The notes beneath the pieces were generated by a model that saw only the letters and a list, made by a program, of their open reading frames with translations, was not told where the DNA came from and made no database searches. From NCBI GenBank assembly GCA_904397845.1, contig CAJFOX010000010.1, positions 1 through 47,577 on the forward strand: 47,577 nt of DNA, written 5' to 3'. Every line of letters begins with the position of its first letter. Positions within the stretch are counted from its first letter, which is position 1. Source of the DNA: an uncultured Oscillospiraceae bacterium. GTDB taxonomy: Bacteria; Bacillota; Clostridia; Oscillospirales; Ruminococcaceae. The translations under genes and the position numbers were made by a program. Positions 16,755-24,529 of the stretch are shown in pieces.

Positions 16755-16874
16755 TTAGGCAATCTCCCGCAAATCACGGCGGGCTTCCTGTTCCGTATCT
16801 GCCGAAAATACAAACCGGCCGTTTGCATCAAAAACCTCTACATGATCATGAACCCATTTCATCGTATACTCCAT
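16755..16874 (-). CDS. 39-residue small protein
   Basis: An open frame of 40 codons beginning MEYTMKWVHDHVEVFDANGR and ending EARRDLREIA. AAAGGCGGG lies about eight bases upstream. It reads as a compact folded unit (two or three strands of the VEVFDANGRFVFSAD type, then a charged helix), not as random translation. It sits alone between the Spx-like gene and the terminator of the zinc-ribbon gene. I recognise no named family; similar tiny proteins occur in clostridial genomes as hypothetical proteins. Confidence 0.65.
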   Translation of the reverse strand: MEYTMKWVHDHVEVFDANGRFVFSADTEQEARRDLREIA

Positions 16875-16976
16875 GATAAAGCCCGCCTTTCTTCTGTGCT
16901 GGCTTTATCTTATCAAATTTGATGTCCTAAAAAACGGACTTTTATATGCACATATTTTTAGATGTTTTTATCCGGC

Positions 16977-17010
16977 AAAAAAGCGGCGTGCTTTAAAACG
17001 CCGCTTTTTT
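16977..17010 (-). terminator. Terminator after the zinc-ribbon gene
   Basis: AAAAAAGCGGCG and CGCCGCTTTTTT form a perfect stem about 55 bases beyond the stop of the minus-strand zinc-ribbon gene. It could work in both directions. Confidence 0.85.
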
Positions 17011-17065
17011 CTTTCATTGTCAATTTAAAATCCATCAACCCAAAAGTCAGGTATTTCTATCATTC

Positions 17066-18289
17066 TCAGCTTTCCAAAACCATATAGGCGCCAATAGAAC
17101 TCGCTGACGGGTCCGCAGAGTCAAAACGGAAAGATCCATAACATTCCTGACCATCCAGAATCATCGAATAGTCCGCTAAATATTCCCCTGCTGTCTCATC
17201 CTGGTAAATTTCGCTTAGATCCACAAACAGGCCGATCTCCTCATAACTCATGCCAATATAAATTTCATCTGAAAACCATGCGCCGTCAGTCATTTCCACA
17301 TAAGAAACCAAGCTTTGGGCTGTGTATTCCACGCCGTCAACCGCAAATGAAAGCCCTTCGGCCGGATAGGAGAAAATTGTCTGCTGCTGTTGGGAACGAA
17401 TATCATATTCTGTTCCAAAAAAATCCCATACCTCTTGCAAAGGCTCTCCGATATACCAGATACCGGTCCCTCTACTAGCATTGGTTCCGCTGGAATCGTC
17501 TTCCTCATAAGTAAAATACATGGCATAATTAATAATACCGTCTTCCTCATAATAGGCGGCAAAATATTCCTCGCCGTTTTGCCCAACGATCATGTCTCCA
17601 TAATCTTCCAGCTCCGAAACATACGCCCGGGCTGCATTCATGGCTTCTTCCCGGTTCATTCCGATCGATACGCCGCATACGGTGAACCCTACATCCCGAT
17701 CGCTGGCCACCAGCATGTCAATCAAGCCGGTGCTTTCATTCAACGTCACCATAATAGAGCCGTCCAGGTTCGTGTAGGTTCCACTGTATTCCGTCAGTAA
17801 TACGCCGCTGCCATTTTTTAAATCCTCCACTGTAAGGCCAAGATAAGCGCTCAACTCTTTCCCATCGGCGGCAACTATTGAGCCTTGGGAGGTCGTCGAA
17901 ATGCCGGTCGGCTCCTTTTCCATCGTAGTAATCACAGTATAAACCAGGATCCCTCCGACAATGAAAATTGCCAATACCAGCACCGCTACAACGATCACCA
18001 CCGGGATCACCCATCGGTTTTTCTTTTTGGGAGGGGCGGTTACTGGATCAACCGGATGGTAATACGGATATGCCGGTGGAACCGAGCCGTTTGCAGCTGA
18101 TGTATTCGGCATATTATCTGAAACTACTTCCCCCCGTGCTTCTTCCATCCCTTCACAAAGCGGATTTTCCGGTTCATGCCCAGACTGGGATTGCCCTCTC
18201 TCCGGTGCGGATTCCTCTATTTTCTGACCGCATTTTGGGCAAAAGCGGTCGCTTTCCTCCAACGGCTGGCCACAGCGGCTGCAAAACAT
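17066..18289 (-). CDS. Zinc-ribbon membrane protein with extracytoplasmic domain
   Basis: 407 residues. An N-terminal zinc ribbon (CSRCGQ...CPKCGQ) is followed by a low-complexity linker and a single membrane helix near residues 93-120 (WVIPVVIVVAVLVLAIFIVG). The remaining ~280 residues, acidic and rich in Asp, Glu and Tyr, lie outside the membrane. The C-terminal part may contain two related segments with GVSIGMNREEA and IYIGMSYEEI starts. The role is unknown; the layout suits sensing or envelope binding. AAAGGAGG precedes the ATG. The gene is monocistronic. Confidence 0.82.
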   Translation of the reverse strand: MFCSRCGQPLEESDRFCPKCGQKIEESAPERGQSQSGHEPENPLCEGMEEARGEVVSDNMPNTSAANGSVPPAYPYYHPVDPVTAPPKKKNRWVIPVVIVVAVLVLAIFIVGGILVYTVITTMEKEPTGISTTSQGSIVAADGKELSAYLGLTVEDLKNGSGVLLTEYSGTYTNLDGSIMVTLNESTGLIDMLVASDRDVGFTVCGVSIGMNREEAMNAARAYVSELEDYGDMIVGQNGEEYFAAYYEEDGIINYAMYFTYEEDDSSGTNASRGTGIWYIGEPLQEVWDFFGTEYDIRSQQQQTIFSYPAEGLSFAVDGVEYTAQSLVSYVEMTDGAWFSDEIYIGMSYEEIGLFVDLSEIYQDETAGEYLADYSMILDGQECYGSFRFDSADPSASSIGAYMVLES

Positions 18290-18347
18290 GTGCCATCCTC
18301 CTTTTTCCCTTTTTTCTCATCATACCGTAAATGTCCCTAAATTTCAA

Positions 18348-18385
18348 CAAAAAACCCGCAAAGGAAGAGGTTTCCTTCACAGGTT
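18348..18385 (-). terminator. Terminator of the ABC exporter-activase operon
   Basis: On the minus strand AACCTGTGAAGGAA pairs with TTCCTTTGCGGGTT through 14 positions (three of them wobble pairs), followed by TTTTTTG. It lies 15 bases past the stop of the dehydratase-like gene. Confidence 0.8.
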
Positions 18386-18399
18386 TTCTTTTTCATTTG

Positions 18400-19695
18400 C
18401 TACTGCACCGGTACCGCGTCTTCCGCTGGCTTCTTCTGCTCTGACGGAGCCGTCTCCCTCGCCACGGCCAGCATCAGCTTGATGCGGTTTTCCTGGTTTA
18501 CACGGGTTGCGCCAGGATCGTAATCAATGGGAACAATATTTGCCTGCGGATACAGATTTTTGATTTTACGGATCATTCCCTTTCCCACGATATGATTGGG
18601 CAGGCAGCCAAATGGCTGGGCGCAGACAATATTCTCGTATCCGCTTTCTACCAGCTCGATCATCTCCGCAGTTAAAAGCCAACCCTCTCCCATTTTGCAG
18701 CCATACCCGATGACAGGCTCCACCATTTTTTTGACCTGTTGGTATGCCGATGGCGCCACAAACCGCGGATGCCGCCTCGCCGCATGGATCACCGCGCTTT
18801 CGATGCGGGTCAAATACTGCATCAAAAGATCAATGACCGCATATTTTGCGCGACTGCCTCCATACAGCTTGATGTCCTCCAGCCGGTTGTCGACCTTAAA
18901 AAGCATAAAACCAATGACGCCCGGCACCATTACTTCACAATCCTGCCCATGTAAAAAAGCTTCCAGGTTGTTGTTGCCCAGGGGGGAATATTTGACATAG
19001 ATTTCTCCGACTACGCCCACTTTTGTAATCCTGCGCGGCAGGATGGGAAGCGCAGCGTAATCATCGGAGATTTCATTCAGATTGGCCCTGACTTCTTTTA
19101 AGCTCAATCCCTTTCCAGACGACATCTGGCGAGTCAGCCGGTCAATCCAGCGGTCCATCAGCCTCTGACTGCTGCCCGGTTCCGTTTCATAGGGCATTGT
19201 CTGATTGTGTAAAAGCACGAGCAAATCGCCATAGGCCAGCACCGCCAGCGCCTTACGCAAAAGGGGCAGCGTCAGCTGAAAGCCGCTGTTTTTCTCCAAG
19301 CCTGACAAATTTAACGAAATCACCGGGATATAATCCAGTCCCGCCTTTTTCAGCGCCTTACGCAGTAGGTGAATGTAGTTGGAGGCTCGGCATCCACCGC
19401 CGGTCTGGGTAATCAGCAGCGCTGTCTTCTGCAAGTCATATTCCCCGCTTTGAAGCGCATCCATAAATTGACCGATGACCAGCAATGCCGGATAGCAGGT
19501 ATCGTTATGTACATACTTTAGCCCTGCGTCTACCACCGCCTGGCCGCCGTTCTTCAAAATCTTCAGTTTATAGCCGTACTCTTCAAACACCTTTAGTAAA
19601 AAGCCAAAATGGACCGGCAGCATGTTGGGCACCAAAATCGTATAATCCTTTTTCATTTCCTGGGTGAATTCCACCCGCTCCGTTTCCTGTCTCAC
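18400..19695 (-). CDS. 2-hydroxyacyl-CoA dehydratase-like (HgdB/C, DCCP-type) protein
   Basis: 431 residues. It resembles the catalytic-component superfamily of 2-hydroxyacyl-CoA dehydratases, whose members bind Fe-S clusters and are energised by an ATP-driven activase. Candidate ligand cysteines lie in HNDTCYPALL, TGGGCRASNY and CAQPFGCLPNHI. The true substrate is unknown; the double-cubane-cluster proteins are a possible parallel. The GTG start overlaps the activase stop (GTGA) and has AAGGAGG seven bases upstream, so it is firmly chosen. In many Firmicutes this domain is fused to the activase in one ~1,400-residue chain. Confidence 0.8.
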   Translation of the reverse strand: MRQETERVEFTQEMKKDYTILVPNMLPVHFGFLLKVFEEYGYKLKILKNGGQAVVDAGLKYVHNDTCYPALLVIGQFMDALQSGEYDLQKTALLITQTGGGCRASNYIHLLRKALKKAGLDYIPVISLNLSGLEKNSGFQLTLPLLRKALAVLAYGDLLVLLHNQTMPYETEPGSSQRLMDRWIDRLTRQMSSGKGLSLKEVRANLNEISDDYAALPILPRRITKVGVVGEIYVKYSPLGNNNLEAFLHGQDCEVMVPGVIGFMLFKVDNRLEDIKLYGGSRAKYAVIDLLMQYLTRIESAVIHAARRHPRFVAPSAYQQVKKMVEPVIGYGCKMGEGWLLTAEMIELVESGYENIVCAQPFGCLPNHIVGKGMIRKIKNLYPQANIVPIDYDPGATRVNQENRIKLMLAVARETAPSEQKKPAEDAVPVQ

Positions 19696-22610
19696 TGAAT
19701 CGCCTCCTTCCCCAGTCCCAGGGCGGCAAACAGGCTGCGCAGCCGGATTTTTACCGCGCCCAAGTTGGTGATCTCATCGATTTTGATCTGAGTGTAAATT
19801 CGGTTTTTCTCCTCCAAAATCCGCCGTACCTCATCAGTGGTGATGGCGTCTACGCCACAGCCGAAGGACACCAGCTGCACCAGGTTGATCCTGGGATCGT
19901 TCCAGTCCCCCACCAATTTTGCAGCAGCATAAAGACGGGAATGGTAAGTCCACTGGTTCAGCACCTTGGTGGGGAATTTCTCCGCCAGATGGCTGACCGC
20001 GTCTTCCGAGATCACTACCGCTCCCAAATCGCAGATCAACGTATCGATCCCATGATTGACTTCCGGATCCAAATGGTACGGGCGCCCCGCCAGCAGGATT
20101 ACCGGCAAGTTCTTTTCCCTGGCCAGCGCCAGGTATTCCTCGCCCTTGGCCCGAACTTTCGCCAAATATGCTTCATATTCCGCATAAGCGGCATTGGCCG
20201 CCGCCCTCACTTCTTTTAGCCCGATATCAATAAAATATTTGCACAGGATTTTATGCATATGAACCGGGAAATCCTTTCTCCGGTGCAGGCCCACATAATC
20301 GCTGATATAGCGCACCTGCTGAATTTGTGCCACGTTTGCGCCAATTACCTCCGGATAATAGGCTACTACCGGACAGTTATAGTGATTGTCGCCCTTTCCT
20401 TCGTCCAGGTTGTAAGACATACAGGGATAAAAAATCGTTTCGACCCCCGCATCCAGCAACGATTGGATATGCCCGTGCATCAGCTTCGCCGGGAAGCAAA
20501 CTGTGTCCGATGGAATGGTTGCCTGCCCTTTCAGGTACAGCTTGCGGTTGGAGGCAGGAGATGTGACAACTTCAAATCCCAATTGAGTGAAAAACGTATG
20601 CCAAAAAGGAAGCAGCTCAAACATATTTAGCCCCATTGGAATCCCAATTTTTCCGCGGAATCCTGTTTGAGGGCGGTATCCTTCCAAAAGCTCTCGTTTA
20701 TAGTCATACAAGCTGTAACGTTCTGATTCCGTATAATTGGTCAGAGGCTTTTCACATCGGTTGCCTCCGATAAAACGCCGCCCATCATTAAAGGTGTTGA
20801 TGGTCAGCCTGCAGTTGTTAGAGCATCCCCGGCAGGTGACTGCCTGTACCTTATGAGTAAAACTTTTCAGCTGGTCCGCGGTTAGGATGCTGCTTTGGGT
20901 TTTCGCATGCTTTTTCGCAAACAGCGCCGCGCCATACGCACCCATTAGCCCGGAAATACTGGGGCGGACTACCTCCCGGCCAATCTCCTGCTCAAACGCA
21001 CGGAGCACCGCATCATTCAAAAAGGTACCGCCCTGCACTACAATGTGCTCACCCAAATCATCGGCCGAAGCAGCGCGAATTACCTTATACAACGCATTCT
21101 TTACCACGCTGATGGACAGTCCCGCCGAAATATTCTCCACGCTGGCGCCATCCTTCTGCGCCTGCTTGACCGATGAATTCATAAACACAGTGCAGCGGGA
21201 ACCAAGATCCACCGGCCGGTCAGCAAAAATCCCCCTCTTGGCAAAGTCAGCAATAGAATCCCCCAGCGCGCCCGCAAAGGTCTGCAAAAAAGAGCCGCAG
21301 CCAGAAGAGCAGGCTTCATTTAAGAAAATATTATCGATCACATGATTGCGGATTTTAAAGCATTTGATATCCTGCCCCCCGATGTCAATAATAAAATCCA
21401 CATCCGGCCGGAATTTTTCCGCCGCCGTATAGTGAGCGATGGTTTCTACCAGCCCGAAATCGACACCGAAAGCATTTTTAATGATTTCCTCCCCATAACC
21501 AGTAGAAGCGGAAGACAACACCCTGGCATGGGGGTGATCCCGATAAAAATCCGTAAGAAAATCCCGAATCAAAGGCACCGGGTTCCCCGCATTTGGCAGA
21601 TAGCTTGAGGAAATAATATTTTCATCCTGATCAATAACCACTGCTTTGACAGTAGTAGAACCGGCGTCGATGCCGATATAAACTTCCCGCGCATCAGCGC
21701 CATCTACCTGCGGAACCGTATCCTTGGCATGCCGGGCGCAAAATGCATCATACTCCTCCTGGCTGCGAAACAGCGGCTGACAGCTTTTATAGCTTTCCTT
21801 AGCAGTATAGCGGACAATCTTCTCCGCCGCCTCCGCCAAATCAAACTGCTGGGAACCCGGCGTCATGGCGGCCCCCATCGCCACATAATAAAGGGAATGA
21901 TCCGGACAGATGCCAGTCAGCCCCAGGATCCGGTCAAAAGCCGCACGCAGCTCAGACAGGAAGGTCAAAGGGCCGCCCAGGTAGACGACCTTTCCCTCAA
22001 TGACCCGTCCTTGGGCCAATCCGGCGATGGTCTGGTTGACCACCGCCGCAAAAATGCTGGCGGATATGTCGCTTTTTCGGGCGCCCTGATTCAAAAGCGG
22101 CTGGATGTCTGATTTGGCAAACACGCCGCACCGGGATGCGATCGTGTAGATTTTTTCATAGTCTTTTGCCAACTCGTTCATCTCGTCCGGCGTAATGTTC
22201 AAAAGGGTGGCCATCTGGTCGATAAAGGCTCCTGTACCGCCGGCACAGGAACCATTCATCCGAACCTCCAGGCCCCCCTGCAAAAAGAGAATCTTCGCAT
22301 CCTCACCACCCAATTCAATGACCACGTCCGTACCCGGCAACAGCCGGTTCACTGCTACTCGGGTCGCGTAGACCTCTTGTACAAACGGCAGTCCCAGGCT
22401 TTCTGCCAGGCCCATGCCCGCAGACCCGGAAACGGCAATCTGCATCCGGGGCGTCTGTGGGAACTGTTCCGCAATGCGGTAAAGCATTCCGGACGCCTTT
22501 TCCGTAATGCGGGAAAAATGCCGTTCATACTCCTGATATACAATGTTTTCCTTCTCATCAAGCACCACACATTTCAATGTGGTGGAGCCGACGTCCAGTC
22601 CGATTTTCAT
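19692..22610 (-). CDS. Acyl-CoA dehydratase activase (double BcrAD/BadFG domain plus DUF2229)
   Basis: 972 residues. Two ASKHA-type activase domains lie in tandem: residues ~1-260 begin IGLDVGSTTLK and carry the cluster-type GSCAGGTGAF and RCGVFAKSDIQ motifs; ~310-570 begin YIGIDAGSTTVKAVVID with ACSSGCGSF and RCTVFMNSSVKQ. A DUF2229 region follows from ~640, with CRGCSNNCRLTIN, DTVCFPAKLMHGH and YPCMSYN cysteines. The protein should hydrolyse ATP to push a low-potential electron into its partner encoded next door. ATG 22610 has GGGAAGG upstream; a GTG at 22646 overlapping the ABC stop lacks a ribosome site. Confidence 0.88.
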   Translation of the reverse strand: MKIGLDVGSTTLKCVVLDEKENIVYQEYERHFSRITEKASGMLYRIAEQFPQTPRMQIAVSGSAGMGLAESLGLPFVQEVYATRVAVNRLLPGTDVVIELGGEDAKILFLQGGLEVRMNGSCAGGTGAFIDQMATLLNITPDEMNELAKDYEKIYTIASRCGVFAKSDIQPLLNQGARKSDISASIFAAVVNQTIAGLAQGRVIEGKVVYLGGPLTFLSELRAAFDRILGLTGICPDHSLYYVAMGAAMTPGSQQFDLAEAAEKIVRYTAKESYKSCQPLFRSQEEYDAFCARHAKDTVPQVDGADAREVYIGIDAGSTTVKAVVIDQDENIISSSYLPNAGNPVPLIRDFLTDFYRDHPHARVLSSASTGYGEEIIKNAFGVDFGLVETIAHYTAAEKFRPDVDFIIDIGGQDIKCFKIRNHVIDNIFLNEACSSGCGSFLQTFAGALGDSIADFAKRGIFADRPVDLGSRCTVFMNSSVKQAQKDGASVENISAGLSISVVKNALYKVIRAASADDLGEHIVVQGGTFLNDAVLRAFEQEIGREVVRPSISGLMGAYGAALFAKKHAKTQSSILTADQLKSFTHKVQAVTCRGCSNNCRLTINTFNDGRRFIGGNRCEKPLTNYTESERYSLYDYKRELLEGYRPQTGFRGKIGIPMGLNMFELLPFWHTFFTQLGFEVVTSPASNRKLYLKGQATIPSDTVCFPAKLMHGHIQSLLDAGVETIFYPCMSYNLDEGKGDNHYNCPVVAYYPEVIGANVAQIQQVRYISDYVGLHRRKDFPVHMHKILCKYFIDIGLKEVRAAANAAYAEYEAYLAKVRAKGEEYLALAREKNLPVILLAGRPYHLDPEVNHGIDTLICDLGAVVISEDAVSHLAEKFPTKVLNQWTYHSRLYAAAKLVGDWNDPRINLVQLVSFGCGVDAITTDEVRRILEEKNRIYTQIKIDEITNLGAVKIRLRSLFAALGLGKEAIQ

Positions 22611-22642
22611 CTTTTTCACCTTCCCTAACCCAACGCTATCCT

Positions 22643-24529
22643 TCACGCAGAAATTTTCTCAAATTGGCTGTTATACAAATTGGCATAAAAACCATTTTTC
22701 TCCATCAGTTCCTCATGAGTACCCTGCTCCACAATGTCGCCATCCTTCAGGCATAAAATCAGATCAGCATTTTTAATGGTGGACAGCCGGTGTGCAATAA
22801 CAAAGCTGGTCCGGCCAGCCAGCAGATTATCCATCGCTTTCTGGATCATCATTTCCGTGCGGGTATCCACCGAACTGGTGGCCTCATCCAAAATCATGAT
22901 CCGTGCGTCGGACAGAATGGCGCGGGCGATGGTCAAAAGCTGCTTTTGGCCCTGGGAAACGTTGGTTGCCTCTTCATTCAGCTGCATCTGATAGCCGCCT
23001 GGCAGAGTTCGGATAAAATGATCCACCTGCGCAGCCTTGGCCGCCGCAATCACTTCCTCATCGGTGGCGTTCAGCCGCCCATAGCGGATATTTTCCATAA
23101 TTGTGCCATTAAACAGCCAGGTATCCTGCAGTACCATGCCGAATTCGCGGCGCAGATCCTCCTTGGTAAAATCTTTTACATTGTGCCCGTCGACAAAAAT
23201 ATCCCCGCCATCAATGTCATGAAAGCGCATCAGGAGCTTGACCAGCGTGGTCTTGCCGGCACCGGTGGGGCCGACAATGGCAACCTTCTGTCCAGCCTTC
23301 ACGTCAGCGGAAAAGTCCTTAATAATGACTTCGCCCGGATCGTAGCCGAAGCGCACATGGGAAAAGCGCACGTCTCCCTTAAGGCGAATTTTGTTGCCAG
23401 ACGGCTGCTCACAGCGGTGCGCCAACGAAAGCTTTGGTTCTATTTCCTTTTCTTCCGGCTCTTCTAAAAACTCAAAGACGCGCTCCGCCGCCGCAATGGC
23501 CATTTGCAGCTGATTGGAAATATTGGCCATCTGGGTGATCGGCTGCGTAAAACTGCGCACATACTGGATAAACGCCTGAATTCCACCAATGGTCATCGTC
23601 CCGCCCGCCGCCATGGCCGCGCCGAGAATGCAGATTGCTACATAGCCCAAATTTCCTACGAATCCCATAATCGGCTGCATCAAACCAGACAAAAACTGTG
23701 CTTTCCACCCTGCATTGTATAATTTTTTGTTTTGTTCGTCAAATGTTTTTACAGATTTTTCCTCTCCATTAAAAGCCTTGACCACCAGGTGACCACCGTA
23801 CATTTCTTCCACATGCCCGTTGACCGCGCCAAGGTACTTTTGCTGATCCCGGAAATATCCCTGGGATTTTTTCACGACTCCCATGACGAGCAGCAAAGAC
23901 AGAGGAAGAATACACAAGGCTACCAATGTCAGCTGCCAACTGATACTCAGCATCATGATCAGCACGCCAACCATGGACGTAACAGAAGTGATCAATTGAG
24001 TGACGCTTTGGTTTAAGCTCTGGCTTAAGGTATCCACATCGTTCGTGATGCGGGAAAGGATTTCGCCTTGGCTGACTTTATGGAAGTAACCCAATGGCAG
24101 ACGGTTGATCTTTTGAATGATCTGTTGGCGCAGACGATAAGATACTTTGGCGGAAATGCCGGCCATGGTAAATCCCTGGATATAAGAAAATAGGGCGCTG
24201 AGCAGATAAAGTCCCAGCAAAGTCAATAAAACCATGCCGATATAGCCAAAATCGATCACGCCGTCCCCACCGGTAACAACCGCCATGATACCTTTTGCCA
24301 GTTCGTCAGTAGCCTTTGCCAGCACCTTCGGCCCCACAATGGTAAATACTGTGGAAACCGCAGCGCACAAAAGCACCATAATAATGGCCCAATGAAAGGG
24401 CTTAAGATAAGAAAGCAGTTTTCGGGTACTGCCTCTAAAGTTTTTCGCCTTTTCTCCCATCATCATCCTGCCGCCCGGACCATGGCCGTGCATCGGCCCT
24501 CCGGGAGTAGCGCTTTTCTGCCGGCTCAC
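22643..24529 (-). CDS. ABC exporter half-transporter, catalytically complete subunit
   Basis: 628 residues: a six-helix exporter domain then an ATPase domain. Walker A is GPTGAGKTTLVKLL, the signature is NVSQGQKQ, and Walker B ends MILDEATSSVD with the catalytic Glu. It pairs with the upstream gene as a heterodimeric exporter (LmrCD/BmrCD style), substrate unknown. The GTG start overlaps the preceding stop (GTGA) and has AAGGAGG seven bases upstream. The N-terminal tail is Gly, His and Met rich (GPMHGHGPGGRMMM). The same operon continues into the activase gene. Confidence 0.92.
   Translation of the reverse strand: MSRQKSATPGGPMHGHGPGGRMMMGEKAKNFRGSTRKLLSYLKPFHWAIIMVLLCAAVSTVFTIVGPKVLAKATDELAKGIMAVVTGGDGVIDFGYIGMVLLTLLGLYLLSALFSYIQGFTMAGISAKVSYRLRQQIIQKINRLPLGYFHKVSQGEILSRITNDVDTLSQSLNQSVTQLITSVTSMVGVLIMMLSISWQLTLVALCILPLSLLLVMGVVKKSQGYFRDQQKYLGAVNGHVEEMYGGHLVVKAFNGEEKSVKTFDEQNKKLYNAGWKAQFLSGLMQPIMGFVGNLGYVAICILGAAMAAGGTMTIGGIQAFIQYVRSFTQPITQMANISNQLQMAIAAAERVFEFLEEPEEKEIEPKLSLAHRCEQPSGNKIRLKGDVRFSHVRFGYDPGEVIIKDFSADVKAGQKVAIVGPTGAGKTTLVKLLMRFHDIDGGDIFVDGHNVKDFTKEDLRREFGMVLQDTWLFNGTIMENIRYGRLNATDEEVIAAAKAAQVDHFIRTLPGGYQMQLNEEATNVSQGQKQLLTIARAILSDARIMILDEATSSVDTRTEMMIQKAMDNLLAGRTSFVIAHRLSTIKNADLILCLKDGDIVEQGTHEELMEKNGFYANLYNSQFEKISA

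Noticed and set aside
22790-23467. 225-codon plus-strand frame
   Set aside because: Shadow of the ABC ATPase domain; no start site signal.
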